Shown one piece after another: positions 11,053 to 19,818 of a DNA stretch of 64,000 nucleotides; position 1 is the stretch's first letter, and each line of letters opens with the position of its first letter. The DNA is from Streptococcus sp. SN-1 (GTDB taxonomy: Bacteria > Bacillota > Bacilli > Lactobacillales > Streptococcaceae), in contig NZ_AP028929.1 of the NCBI RefSeq assembly GCF_041154385.1, forward strand, positions 496,001 to 560,000, in the 5' to 3' direction. Made by a program: the position numbers and the translations under genes. The notes under the pieces are model-generated. The model ran no database searches, was not told the origin of the DNA, and saw only the letters and a program-made list of their open reading frames with translations.

Positions 11053-12950
11053 TCCAAATCGGCAAGATTTTTGCCGGACGCTATCGGATTGTGAAACAGA
11101 TTGGCCGAGGAGGCATGGCGGATGTCTATTTGGCCAAGGATTTAATTCTAGACGGAGAAGAAGTGGCAGTGAAGGTCCTGAGGACCAACTACCAGACGGA
11201 CCCGATAGCTGTAGCTCGTTTTCAGCGTGAAGCGAGAGCTATGGCAGATCTAGACCATCCTCATATCGTTCGGATAACAGATATTGGTGAGGAAGACGGT
11301 CAACAGTATCTTGCAATGGAGTATGTTGCTGGACTAGACCTCAAACGCTATATCAAGGAACACTATCCTCTTTCTAATGAAGAAGCAGTCCGTATTATGG
11401 GACAAATTCTCTTGGCTATGCGTTTGGCCCATACTAGAGGAATTGTCCATAGGGACTTGAAACCTCAAAATATCCTTTTGACACCAGATGGGACTGCCAA
11501 GGTCACAGACTTTGGGATTGCTGTAGCCTTTGCAGAGACAAGCCTTACTCAGACAAACTCAATGTTGGGGTCAGTTCATTACTTGTCACCAGAGCAGGCG
11601 CGTGGTTCTAAGGCGACTGTACAGAGTGATATCTATGCCATGGGGATTATTTTCTATGAGATGCTGACAGGCCATATCCCTTATGACGGGGATAGTGCGG
11701 TGACCATCGCCCTTCAGCATTTCCAGAAACCACTGCCGTCAGTTATAGCTGAAAATCCATCTGTGCCTCAGGCTTTGGAGAATGTTGTCATCAAGGCAAC
11801 TGCCAAGAAATTGACAGATCGTTATCAGTCAGTTGCAGAGATGTATGTAGACTTGTCTAGTAGCTTGTCTTACAATCGTCGCAATGAGCCTAAACTGGTA
11901 TTTAATGATACTACTAAGGCAGACACCAAGACTCTACCAAAGGTATCCCAGAGTACTCTGACCTCGATTCCTAAGGTACAAACACAAAGTCCGAAGCCAC
12001 AGGCTGCGAAGCCGAGTCAGCAGGTTTCAGAAGACGATTACGCAACCAAGCCTGTTAAGAAACGGAAATTTAGAGTTCGCTATATGATTTTGTTGGCCAG
12101 CATTGTATTGGTAGCAGCTTCTCTTGTTTGGATACTATCCAGAACTCCTGCAACCATTGCTATTCCAAATGTGGCAGGTCAGACAGTTGCGGAGGCCAAG
12201 GAAACTCTCAAGAAAGCCAATTTTGAGATTGGCGAGGAGAAATCAGAGGCTAGTGAAAAGGTGGAAGAAGGGCGGATTATTCGTACAGATCCTGACGCTG
12301 GAACTGGTCGAAAAGAAGGAACGAAAATCAATTTGGTTGTCTCATCAGGCAAGCAATCTTTCCAATTGAGTAACTATATCGGCCGTAAATCGACAGATGT
12401 TATCGCAGAACTCAAGCAGAAGAAGGTTCCTGAAAATCTCATCAAGATCGAGGAAGAAGAATCAAGTGAGAGTGAAGCAGGAACTGTTCTCAGACAGAGT
12501 CCAGCTGCCGGTACAACCTATGATTTAAGCAAGGTATCAACGATTACCTTAACCGTTGCTAAGAAAGTAACCAGCGTTGCCATGCCAAGTTATACAGGAT
12601 CTAGTCTTGAATTTACTAAAAACAATCTCGTTCAAATTGTCGGTATTAAAGAAGCCAATATTGAAGTTGTAGAAGTGTCGACAGCTCCCGCTGGAACTGC
12701 TGAAGGTACAGTCGTTGAACAGAGTCCAAAAGCAGGTGAAAAGGTTGATTTGACTAAGACGCGTGTCAAGATTTCAATCTACAAGCCAAAAACACCGCCG
12801 TCAACGTCATCATCGGCACCAGCCCAACGTGGAAACCAAGGTTCTACTACAACACCAAGTCAGGGGAACCAACAAGGAAATCAACGAGAGAATGCACCTG
12901 CTAATACTCAATCAAGTAGTGAAGGCAACCACGAAAATTCACGTGATTAA
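11049..12950 (+). CDS. stkP: Membrane Ser/Thr protein kinase StkP with three PASTA repeats
   Basis: Eukaryotic-type kinase (PknB family) that senses peptidoglycan and phosphorylates division and wall proteins. Layout of the 633 aa: kinase domain 1-275 (glycine loop GRGGMADV, Lys42, [11 protein letters not shown]), linker, one transmembrane helix at about 345-363, then extracellular PASTA repeats at about 369-436, 437-508 and 509-580, and a low-complexity tail rich in Ser/Thr/Gln/Asn (581-633). The pneumococcal protein is 659 aa with four PASTA repeats (established knowledge); here the last repeat is absent and replaced by the polar tail. It follows phpP with a 4-base overlap and has a terminator downstream. 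Confidence 0.96.
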   Translation: MIQIGKIFAGRYRIVKQIGRGGMADVYLAKDLILDGEEVAVKVLRTNYQTDPIAVARFQREARAMADLDHPHIVRITDIGEEDGQQYLAMEYVAGLDLKRYIKEHYPLSNEEAVRIMGQILLAMRLAHTRGIVHRDLKPQNILLTPDGTAKVTDFGIAVAFAETSLTQTNSMLGSVHYLSPEQARGSKATVQSDIYAMGIIFYEMLTGHIPYDGDSAVTIALQHFQKPLPSVIAENPSVPQALENVVIKATAKKLTDRYQSVAEMYVDLSSSLSYNRRNEPKLVFNDTTKADTKTLPKVSQSTLTSIPKVQTQSPKPQAAKPSQQVSEDDYATKPVKKRKFRVRYMILLASIVLVAASLVWILSRTPATIAIPNVAGQTVAEAKETLKKANFEIGEEKSEASEKVEEGRIIRTDPDAGTGRKEGTKINLVVSSGKQSFQLSNYIGRKSTDVIAELKQKKVPENLIKIEEEESSESEAGTVLRQSPAAGTTYDLSKVSTITLTVAKKVTSVAMPSYTGSSLEFTKNNLVQIVGIKEANIEVVEVSTAPAGTAEGTVVEQSPKAGEKVDLTKTRVKISIYKPKTPPSTSSSAPAQRGNQGSTTTPSQGNQQGNQRENAPANTQSSSEGNHENSRD

Positions 12951-12953
12951 ACG

Positions 12954-12989
12954 AATCTTTGTCATGATTTCATGGCAAAGATTTTTTTT
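12954..12989 (+). terminator. Terminator after stkP
   Basis: Stem AATCTTTGTCAT / ATGGCAAAGATT (one G-T pair), 6-base loop, then eight Ts. It ends the long rpoZ-to-stkP gene run. Confidence 0.88.
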
Positions 12990-13002
12990 GAGTCCGGATT
13001 TG

Positions 13003-13011
13003 TGATAGAAT
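13003..13011 (+). promoter_or_regulatory. Extended -10 promoter for the ThrE pair
   Basis: TG A TAGAAT directly after the stkP terminator and 27 bases before the next start codon. There is no good -35, as is common for extended -10 promoters. Confidence 0.5.
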
Positions 13012-13038
13012 AGAGGGAGTTGATAAAAGGAGGAAAGC

Positions 13039-13797
13039 ATGGAAGAATCAAAAGAATTAAATGCCGTCATCGATGTGATTATGTTAGCTGGAACTATTCT
13101 TCTCAAAAGTGGTTCAGAGATTCATCGTGTAGAAGATACCATGATTCGTATTGCGCATTCGCAGGGGATTATGGATTGTAATGTTCTTGCCATGCCTGCC
13201 GCTATCTTTTTCTCGATTGAAAATACCAATATTTCGCGTATGAAGCGCGTGACTTCCTCTTCTTATAACATTGAAAAAGTCTGCGATGTGAACCAGATTT
13301 CTCGACAGCTGGTTGGGGGGAAGATTGATTTAGAGACAGCCTTCAAGCAATTGACGGCCTTGCAAGCCCAACCCCTTCCTTATACCAAGTTGCAGGTAAC
13401 TCTGGCTGCTACCTTTAGTGCTCCTTTCTTTTCGGTTATGTTTAGTGGAAATATTTACGACGCACTTGGGGCAGGAGTGGCTACCTTATTTGGTTTTACC
13501 TTTTCCCTTTATGTGGAAAAATTTATCCGAATTCCCTTTGTGACGGCCTTTGCTGGAGCCTTTGTCTTTGGGATGATAGCCCAGTTTTGGGCTCGCTACA
13601 CAGGCTTTCCTTCAACGGCAGATTTGATTATAGCTGGTGCGGTCATGCCTTTTGTACCAGGAATTGCCTTGACCAATGCGGTCCGTGATATTATGACTAA
13701 CCACATAAACTCTGGTATGAGCAAGATGTTTGAATCCCTGCTCATTACTCTTGCTTTAGGGGCGGGAACTTCTGTCGCCTTGGTATTGATGAACTAA
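13039..13797 (+). CDS. Threonine/serine exporter family, N-terminal (DUF1212) half
   Basis: Membrane protein of the ThrE family, where the exporter is split in two genes. 252 aa. The N-terminal soluble part carries the family pattern LKSGSEIHRVEDTM and the region around CNVLAMPAAIFFS; about five hydrophobic helices follow from residue 120 on (for example FSVMFSGNIYDALGAGVATL and TADLIIAGAVMPFVPGIAL). The second half lies 1 base after the stop, so both must be made together. The true substrate in streptococci is not known; threonine/serine is assigned by family only. An AAAGGAGG ribosome-binding site precedes the ATG. Confidence 0.85.
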   Translation: MEESKELNAVIDVIMLAGTILLKSGSEIHRVEDTMIRIAHSQGIMDCNVLAMPAAIFFSIENTNISRMKRVTSSSYNIEKVCDVNQISRQLVGGKIDLETAFKQLTALQAQPLPYTKLQVTLAATFSAPFFSVMFSGNIYDALGAGVATLFGFTFSLYVEKFIRIPFVTAFAGAFVFGMIAQFWARYTGFPSTADLIIAGAVMPFVPGIALTNAVRDIMTNHINSGMSKMFESLLITLALGAGTSVALVLMN

Positions 13798-13798
13798 T

Positions 13799-14248
13799 AT
13801 GACACTAACAACCTTTTTATTACAAGCAGTGGCAAGTCTTCTTGCTATTATCACTTTTCTAATCGTACTCAATGTGCAACGCTCTATGCTCTTACCTGGA
13901 GGGATTTTGGGCATGGCTGTCTGGCTAATTTATCTCTTACTTAAAGAACCGACCAATGTCATTGTAGCTACCTTCATTGCGGCCATTATCGGTTCATGTG
14001 TCAGCCAGATTTTGAGTATCCTTTATAAGACTCCTGCTGTAGTCTTTATCTTAGCAATCTTGGCACCTCTGGTTCCGGGTTATCTTTCCTATCGAACAAC
14101 TGCCTTTTTTGTGACAGGGGATTATAGTCATGCCATTGCCAGTGCAACTTTAGTTGTCATGTTGGCTCTGGTGATTTCTATTGGAATGGCTAGTGGAACA
14201 GTGATTCTCAGACTTTATTCTTACTTACGAAAACAGCATAATAGTTAG
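13799..14248 (+). CDS. Threonine/serine exporter family, C-terminal (DUF3815) half
   Basis: A small all-helical membrane protein (149 aa, about five transmembrane segments) that makes up the second half of a split ThrE-type exporter. It contains the typical FILAILAPLVPGYLSYR segment, which mirrors the PFVPGIAL segment of its partner. It begins 1 base after the upstream stop and has a strong terminator after it. Presumed to form a heteromeric complex with the upstream product. Confidence 0.83.
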   Translation: MTLTTFLLQAVASLLAIITFLIVLNVQRSMLLPGGILGMAVWLIYLLLKEPTNVIVATFIAAIIGSCVSQILSILYKTPAVVFILAILAPLVPGYLSYRTTAFFVTGDYSHAIASATLVVMLALVISIGMASGTVILRLYSYLRKQHNS

Positions 14249-14258
14249 ATTACTAAGC

Positions 14259-14288
14259 GACTTGATTTGGTGAATCAAGTCTTTTTTC
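14259..14288 (+). terminator. Terminator after the ThrE pair
   Basis: Perfect 9-bp stem GACTTGATT / AATCAAGTC, loop TGGTG, then TTTTTT. Confidence 0.9.
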
Positions 14289-14307
14289 TCTCTTTTACTG
14301 CCATTTG

Positions 14308-14316
14308 TGATAAAAT
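14308..14316 (+). promoter_or_regulatory. Extended -10 promoter of mvaS-mvaA
   Basis: TG A TAAAAT, 46 bases before the chosen mvaS start and just after a terminator. Confidence 0.5.
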
Positions 14317-14361
14317 AGTATAGAACGATTTTTTACAATGAATGATAAAACAGAGGTAAAT

Positions 14362-15534
14362 ATGACAATCGGTATTGATAAGATTGGTTTTGCGACCAGT
14401 CAATATGTCTTGAAATTACAAGACTTAGCAGAAGCGAGGGGAATTGACCCTGAAAAATTAAGTAAAGGACTCTTGCTCAAGGAATTGAGTATTGCGCCCC
14501 TAACTGAGGACATTGTGACCTTGGCAGCCAGTGCAAGTGACTCTATTTTAACTGAGCAAGAAAGATCAGAAATCGATATGGTCATTGTAGCTACCGAGTC
14601 AGGAATTGACCAGAGTAAGGCTGCAGCCGTCTTTGTTCATGGTTTGCTGGGTATCCAGCCCTTTGCTCGTAGTTTCGAGATTAAAGAAGCTTGCTATGGT
14701 GCGACAGCTGCTCTCCATTATGCCAAATTACATGTGGAAAATTCTCCAGAGTCCAAAGTCTTGGTCATTGCCAGTGATATTGCCAAATATGGTATTGAAA
14801 CTCCAGGAGAACCAACTCAGGGTGCTGGAAGTGTGGCTATGTTGATTACACAAAATCCACGCATTATGGCCTTTAATAATGACAATGTGGCTCAAACTCG
14901 TGATATCATGGATTTTTGGCGTCCAAATTACTCAACAACCCCTTATGTAAATGGTGTTTATTCTACCCAACAATACTTGGATAGTTTGAAAACGACTTGG
15001 CTTGAATACCAAAAACGCTACCAGCTTACTTTGGATAATTTTGCGGCGGTTTGCTTCCACTTGCCTTATCCTAAATTAGCGCTAAAAGGCTTGAAAAAAA
15101 TTATGGATAAGAGCTTGCCTCAAGAGAAAAAAGACCTCTTGCAAAAGCATTTTGACCAGTCTATTCTCTACAGTCAAAAGGTGGGGAATATCTACACAGG
15201 TTCACTTTTCCTTGGACTTTTGTCTCTCTTGGAAAATACAGATAGCTTGAAGGCTGGGGATAAAATTGCCCTTTATAGTTACGGAAGTGGTGCTGTGGCT
15301 GAGTTCTTCAGTGGTGAATTGGTTGAAGGATATGAAGCATATCTAGATAAAGACCGCTTGAACAAACTCAACCAACGAACTGCCCTATCCGTTGCAGACT
15401 ATGAAAAAGTCTTCTTTGAGGAAGTAGACTTAGATGAAACAAACTCTGCCCAGTTTGCTGGCTATGAAAATCAAGATTTTGCCTTGGTTGAAATTGTGGA
15501 CCACCAACGCCGTTATAGCAAGGTTGAAAAATAA
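14362..15534 (+). CDS. mvaS: Hydroxymethylglutaryl-CoA synthase
   Basis: Condenses acetyl-CoA with acetoacetyl-CoA to HMG-CoA, the first committed step of the mevalonate route that feeds isoprenoid and undecaprenyl-phosphate synthesis in Gram-positive cocci. 390 aa. The catalytic cysteine lies in EIKEACYGATAAL; other family segments are ATESGIDQSKAA and the His region CFHLPYPKLA. The start at 14362 (MTIGIDK) is preferred because GAGG lies just upstream; an in-frame ATG at 14338 has no ribosome-binding site. Its stop codon shares one base with the mvaA start. Confidence 0.97.
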   Translation: MTIGIDKIGFATSQYVLKLQDLAEARGIDPEKLSKGLLLKELSIAPLTEDIVTLAASASDSILTEQERSEIDMVIVATESGIDQSKAAAVFVHGLLGIQPFARSFEIKEACYGATAALHYAKLHVENSPESKVLVIASDIAKYGIETPGEPTQGAGSVAMLITQNPRIMAFNNDNVAQTRDIMDFWRPNYSTTPYVNGVYSTQQYLDSLKTTWLEYQKRYQLTLDNFAAVCFHLPYPKLALKGLKKIMDKSLPQEKKDLLQKHFDQSILYSQKVGNIYTGSLFLGLLSLLENTDSLKAGDKIALYSYGSGAVAEFFSGELVEGYEAYLDKDRLNKLNQRTALSVADYEKVFFEEVDLDETNSAQFAGYENQDFALVEIVDHQRRYSKVEK

Positions 15535-16808
15535 TGAAGATAAGTTGGAATGGATTTTCTAAAAAATCATACCAAGAGCGCCTCGAGCTGTTAAAAGCTC
15601 AGGCGCTCCTTAGTCCTGAGAGACAAGAGAGTTTGGAGCAGGATGAACAGATGAGTGTGACTGTGGCAGACCAGCTGAGTGAGAATGTAGTGGGAACTTT
15701 TTCTCTGCCTTATTCGCTGGTTCCAGAGGTTCTTGTCAATGGTCAGGAATACACAGTTCCTTATGTGACGGAAGAGCCCTCTGTGGTTGCTGCGGCCAGC
15801 TATGCCAGCAAAATCATCAAGCGAGCAGGCGGTTTTACTGCTCAAGTCCATGAGCGCAAGATGATTGGGCAGGTAGCCCTTTATCAAGTTGCTGATCCTG
15901 AACAAGCGCTAGAGAAGATTGCCAGCAAGAAGGCAGAACTCTTGGAGCTTGCTAATCAAGCCTATCCTTCCATTGTTAAACGCGGGGGTGGGGCGCGTGA
16001 TTTACATGTAGAACAGCTCAAAAGCGAAACAGACTTTCTAGTCGTTTATCTTCATGTCGATACCCAGGAAGCCATGGGAGCCAATATGCTCAACACCATG
16101 TTGGAAGCCTTGAAACCAATATTAGAAGAACTCAGTCAGGGACAGAGTCTCATGGGAATTCTGTCTAATTACGCGACCGATTCTCTGGTGACAGCAAGCT
16201 GTCGCATCGCCTTTCGCTACTTGAGCCGCCAGAAGGACAAAGGACGAGAGATTGCGGAGAAAATAGCTTTGGCTAGCCAATTTGCACAGGCTGATCCTTA
16301 TCGAGCCACTACCCACAATAAAGGAATTTTTAACGGTATTGATGCCATGTTGATTGCCACTGGTAATGACTGGCGTGCCATCGAAGCTGGAGCCCATGCC
16401 TTTGCCAGTCGAGATGGCCGTTATCAAGGTCTTAGTCGATGGACACTGGACGTTGAAAGAGAAGAATTGATCGGTGAGCTGATCCTACCTATGCCTGTAG
16501 CGACCAAAGGTGGCTCTATCGGTCTCAACCCTCGTGTAGCCCTTAGTCATGAATTACTGGGAAATCCTTCTGCCAAAGAATTAGCTCAGATTATCGTGTC
16601 TATCGGTCTCGCCCAAAACTTTGCGGCCCTCAAAGCCTTGGTGAGTACAGGGATTCAGCAAGGTCACATGAAATTGCAGGCCAAATCTTTGGCTCTCCTA
16701 GCAGGTGCTAGTGAGTCTGAAGTTGCTCCCCTAGTTGAGCGCCTCATAGCAGATAAAACCTTTAACCTAGAGACAGCCCAGCGCTATCTCGAAAATTTAA
16801 GATTATAA
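15534..16808 (+). CDS. mvaA: Hydroxymethylglutaryl-CoA reductase
   Basis: Class II HMG-CoA reductase; reduces HMG-CoA to mevalonate with NAD(P)H. 424 aa. Visible family features: the substrate-binding EEPSVVAAASYASK (about 82-95), GNDWRAIEAGAHAFA (about 280-294) and the C-terminal LAQIIVSIGLAQN helix. The ATG overlaps the mvaS stop by one base, so the two steps are coupled. A terminator follows, then a BOX element. Confidence 0.97.
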   Translation: MKISWNGFSKKSYQERLELLKAQALLSPERQESLEQDEQMSVTVADQLSENVVGTFSLPYSLVPEVLVNGQEYTVPYVTEEPSVVAAASYASKIIKRAGGFTAQVHERKMIGQVALYQVADPEQALEKIASKKAELLELANQAYPSIVKRGGGARDLHVEQLKSETDFLVVYLHVDTQEAMGANMLNTMLEALKPILEELSQGQSLMGILSNYATDSLVTASCRIAFRYLSRQKDKGREIAEKIALASQFAQADPYRATTHNKGIFNGIDAMLIATGNDWRAIEAGAHAFASRDGRYQGLSRWTLDVEREELIGELILPMPVATKGGSIGLNPRVALSHELLGNPSAKELAQIIVSIGLAQNFAALKALVSTGIQQGHMKLQAKSLALLAGASESEVAPLVERLIADKTFNLETAQRYLENLRL

Positions 16809-16810
16809 AA

Positions 16811-16836
16811 AACTCAGACGAATTGGTCTGAGTTTT
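16811..16836 (+). terminator. Terminator after mvaA
   Basis: Perfect 9-bp stem AACTCAGAC / GTCTGAGTT with a 6-base loop and a short T-run. Confidence 0.85.
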
Positions 16837-16844
16837 CTTGTGCT

Positions 16845-17040
16845 TATACTCAATGAAAATCAAAGAGCAAACTAGGAAGCTAGCCGCAGCTGCTCAAAGC
16901 ACTGCTTTGAGGTTGTAGATAAGACTGACGAAGTCAGCTCAAAACACTGTTTTGAGGTTGTGGATAGAACCGACGAAGTCAGTAACCATATCTACGGCAA
17001 GGCGACGTTGACGTGGTTTGAAGAGATTTTCGAAGAGTAT
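16845..17040. repeat. BOX element (boxA, two boxB copies, boxC)
   Basis: 196 bp matching the BOX repeat of pneumococcus and its relatives. boxA starts TATACTCAATGAAAATCAAA. Two 45-bp boxB copies follow, each with GACGAAGTCAG (the second copy has small changes), then boxC with ATCTACGGCAAGGCGACG and the end TTTTCGAAGAGTAT. The element fills the gap between the mvaA terminator and scrR, and its last base overlaps the scrR stop codon. BOX elements are non-autonomous mobile repeats that can fold as RNA. Confidence 0.97.
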
Positions 17041-18005
17041 CAAATACTTTTTCCTGGTAATAGAGTAACCGGTAAAAAGTAACCAGTTGTCGCAACTTCT
17101 TTACCTTCGATCTTCTGCAAGAGGAGATCAACAGTGAGTTGGGCAATCTCTTTCATAGGTTGCTTCACAGTCGTCAAATGAGGGTAGTAATTCTCGATAA
17201 AGTAGGTACCATCGTAGCCGATGACCTTGAGCTCTTCCGGGACAGAAATGCCTAGTTCTTGAGCAATTTTAATGACTAGAATAGCAGTCAAATCATCCGA
17301 AGCAAAGATGGCATCTGGTTTTTGATGGGTCAAGATATTCTTGATTTCCATTTCTTTTCTGACTGGAGAAAAGTCACTGGAAACATTGATAATAGGAGCT
17401 TTTGGGAGTACAGAAGCAAAACCAGCGTGGCGTAGTCCAGTTGGAGAATTTGAATTGTCATTCCCTGTAATCATGATGATAGACTGGGCGCCTGTCTTAG
17501 CCAAGGTCTGGGCAGCAAGAACCCCACCAGCATAGTTGTCAGAGGAGACGACAGGAATATCTGGTGACAGGTTTCGGTCAAAGGAAATAATCGGTGCCGT
17601 CACGCGATTGTAGTCTTCGATTCCCAAGTTGTGACTACCTGAAATGATGCCGTCCACCTGATTGGCTTCGAGCATTTCGATGTACTCGCGTTCCTTTTCA
17701 GAGTCATGCTCACTGTTGCAGATGATGGTCTTATAACCATTTTTGAAGAGTTGGTGTTCCAGCTTATCAATCAATTCTGCATAGAAAACGTTAGAAATAT
17801 TGGGGAAAATCAAACCGATTAACTTATCTGATTTTCCTTGTAGACTGCGAGCCAGGTTGTTGGGTTTATAGCCCAATTCTCGCATGGCTTCATTGACTTT
17901 TTGGATGGTTTTCTCAGAGAGATAACCTTTTTTATTGATAACCCGAGAAACGGTAGTAGGGCTGACGCCTGCAAGTTTGGCGACATCAGTTAGTTTTGCG
18001 ACCAT
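17040..18005 (-). CDS. scrR: Sucrose operon repressor ScrR (LacI family)
   Basis: LacI/GalR-type transcription repressor expected to control the neighbouring scrB and scrA promoters. 321 aa. N-terminal helix-turn-helix (AKLTDVAKLAGVSPTTVSRVI, residues 3-23), then a periplasmic-binding-protein-like effector domain (LIGLIFPNISNVFYAELI about 62 on). The start overlaps the end of scrB by 20 bases, so it is translated from the scrBR mRNA. The stop codon is shared with the last base of the BOX element. The effector in other streptococci is thought to be a sucrose-derived sugar. Confidence 0.93.
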   Translation of the reverse strand: MVAKLTDVAKLAGVSPTTVSRVINKKGYLSEKTIQKVNEAMRELGYKPNNLARSLQGKSDKLIGLIFPNISNVFYAELIDKLEHQLFKNGYKTIICNSEHDSEKEREYIEMLEANQVDGIISGSHNLGIEDYNRVTAPIISFDRNLSPDIPVVSSDNYAGGVLAAQTLAKTGAQSIIMITGNDNSNSPTGLRHAGFASVLPKAPIINVSSDFSPVRKEMEIKNILTHQKPDAIFASDDLTAILVIKIAQELGISVPEELKVIGYDGTYFIENYYPHLTTVKQPMKEIAQLTVDLLLQKIEGKEVATTGYFLPVTLLPGKSI

Positions 18006-19440
18006 AATCTAATTCATAGTAAGTTCCAGTTGGGTTTCCAGATTTGATGAGGATCCCATTTTGGTCCGCATGTGGGAAGATACGACCGGAAAATACTTTT
18101 TCTCCTTTATTGATGAAAATTTCAAAGACAGAGTTATCGATGAAAATCGTTGCAGTAGTAGCTTGATTGTCGATAGGGCAAGAACGAGTAGTTCCAAATT
18201 CTTGGGCATACTGTTCACCAGCCTGGCTACGATCCACTGTCACTTGACCATTTACAAGGTCAAAGTTGATGGAAAGTCCCTTGCCTTCTTGATCAGCTAG
18301 TAAGACAATCTCGCTCTGGCTATTAGCTTCCAAGCTGAGTTCGAGTTCGTAAGTGTTATTGGTTTTGGAACGGTTTGAGAAAGTTCCTTCAGTAGCACGA
18401 AGGTCCTTGATAGCTGCGACTGGGTATTGGTAGAGTTTGCCGTCTTTGATAGTGAGTTCCTTGACCAAAGAGAAGGTTCCTTGGTGGTCAAAACGGTCAG
18501 AAGGGTAAGAAACATCTGGCAAACCAAGCCAGCTAACAGCTAGAGCACGTCCATCAGGAGCGTTGAAGGCTTGAGTTGCATAGGCTTCGAAACCATAGTC
18601 CATGTTTTGAAGTTGAGATACATCTACCATTTTAGCATTTTCAGGGTCAAAGGAAGCCCCAATCTTATACATATTTGGAAAGATATTATCGTAGTCTAGA
18701 ATTTTCTTATCCAATCCTTGTGGGCAGTAGAGAAGGACAGGTTGTTCCCCTACAAAGACCAGATTTGGACATTCCATCATGTAGGCAGTACGGTCGTTAG
18801 CAAAGTCAAGGTTGCCAACGGCTTGCCAGTTTGTATAGTCGTTGTCTACAGCCTTGTAGAGACGGACGAAGCCTTTTTTCTCCAAGTCCTGTCCACCGAC
18901 GATAGCATAGTATTGGCCCTTGAAGTTAAAAATTTGCGGATCACGGAAGTGGTCAGTAGAGTCTGCTGGCTGGTCGATCAAGATCTTGTCAATCTTTGTA
19001 ATCTTGCCATCCTTATCCATCAAAGCTCCAATCTGGTAAGGGTGACGGATCCAGTTTTCATCACGAACATTTCCTGTATAAAATAGGAACAAGTTATCGC
19101 CAAACTGCATGGCAGAACCAGAGTAGGCACCGTGGCTATCTAATGGAGTATCAGGCAAAACTTTGACACCAGTTTCCGTGAAGTGAACTAAGTCCTCACT
19201 TTCCAATTGCACCCAAGATTTCAAACCGTGGGCGGCACCGAAAGGAAAGTTCTGATAAAAAACAATCCACTTTCCATCAAAGTAAGAAAAGCCATTTGGG
19301 TCGTTGAGAAGTCCTGTTTTTGGCTCAACATGGTAATGAGTATGCCATGGAGATTGTGCCATATTTTCCTTAATATTCTTAATTTCTTCTTGCGTCCAAT
19401 CTTGATAAAGTCTGTAACGACGCTCAGTTGTCCATTCCAT
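17986..19440 (-). CDS. scrB: Sucrose-6-phosphate hydrolase
   Basis: GH32 enzyme that splits sucrose-6-phosphate, delivered by ScrA, into glucose-6-phosphate and fructose. 484 aa. Catalytic motifs: NDPNG (Asp47 nucleophile), FRDPQ near 165 (transition-state Asp) and MECPN near 222 (acid/base Glu), plus the C-terminal beta-sandwich. A GGAGG ribosome-binding site lies upstream. It is divergent from scrA across a 378-bp region with operator candidates and forms an operon with scrR. Confidence 0.97.
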   Translation of the reverse strand: MEWTTERRYRLYQDWTQEEIKNIKENMAQSPWHTHYHVEPKTGLLNDPNGFSYFDGKWIVFYQNFPFGAAHGLKSWVQLESEDLVHFTETGVKVLPDTPLDSHGAYSGSAMQFGDNLFLFYTGNVRDENWIRHPYQIGALMDKDGKITKIDKILIDQPADSTDHFRDPQIFNFKGQYYAIVGGQDLEKKGFVRLYKAVDNDYTNWQAVGNLDFANDRTAYMMECPNLVFVGEQPVLLYCPQGLDKKILDYDNIFPNMYKIGASFDPENAKMVDVSQLQNMDYGFEAYATQAFNAPDGRALAVSWLGLPDVSYPSDRFDHQGTFSLVKELTIKDGKLYQYPVAAIKDLRATEGTFSNRSKTNNTYELELSLEANSQSEIVLLADQEGKGLSINFDLVNGQVTVDRSQAGEQYAQEFGTTRSCPIDNQATTATIFIDNSVFEIFINKGEKVFSGRIFPHADQNGILIKSGNPTGTYYELDYGRKTN

Positions 19441-19473
19441 TCTTTCATTCCTCCAAAAATCTTATCACTTTTA

Positions 19474-19502
19474 ATAGTAACCGTTTTCGATAAAAAATGC
19501 AA
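19474..19502 (-). promoter_or_regulatory. scrB promoter with LacI-type operator in the spacer
   Basis: On the minus strand TTGCAT (19502-19497), a 17-bp spacer, then TACTAT (19479-19474). The spacer holds ATCGAAAACGGTTA, a LacI-family operator core (AAAnCGnTT). Binding there would block RNA polymerase. Confidence 0.65.
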
Positions 19503-19530
19503 GCCTTTTATGTTAAAAAAGAGAAAAAAC

Positions 19531-19547
19531 TGTCAAACGTTTATCAC
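19531..19547. promoter_or_regulatory. ScrR operator candidate between scrB and scrA
   Basis: TGTCAAACGTTTATCA, whose reverse complement TGATAAACGTTTGACA closely resembles the scrA -35 site TGCAAAACGCTTGACA. The rest of the 378-bp gap (19441-19818) has no gene; a palindrome TCCACTAAGTGGA at about 19687-19699 is also present. Confidence 0.5.
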
Positions 19548-19712
19548 AAATAAAAACTAGAAAATCAATCATCTATCTACAAAAAATGAAAGAAAATGAA
19601 GCGAAATCCTTTTAAACCAAGATTTTAAACTTATTTTTTCAAGGAATACCTGATAAAAGAGTCAAAAACAATCAATCTAAAGCGTGTCCACTAAGTGGAT
19701 AGAATATTTTTC

Positions 19713-19750
19713 TGCAAAACGCTTGACATATTTCTAAAACATGATAAAAT
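19713..19750 (+). promoter_or_regulatory. scrA promoter overlapped by operator candidate
   Basis: TTGACA (19723-19728), 16-bp spacer, extended -10 TG A TAAAAT ending at 19750. The -35 is embedded in TGCAAAACGCTTGACA (19713-19728), which matches the other LacI-type sites in this gap. Confidence 0.7.
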
Positions 19751-19767
19751 AATAGTCGTAGGGCGAA

Positions 19768-19783
19768 TAAAATCGCTTTCAAA
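19768..19783. promoter_or_regulatory. ScrR or CcpA site downstream of the scrA promoter
   Basis: AAATCGCTTTCAAAC; read on the other strand GTTTGAAAGCGATTT, which fits both a cre site (TGWAARCGYTW) and the ScrR-like core. It lies about 20 bp past the -10, a roadblock position. Confidence 0.5.
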
Positions 19784-19818
19784 CAATAACAAAATTTTAT
19801 ATAAGGAGATTTTTGCAA

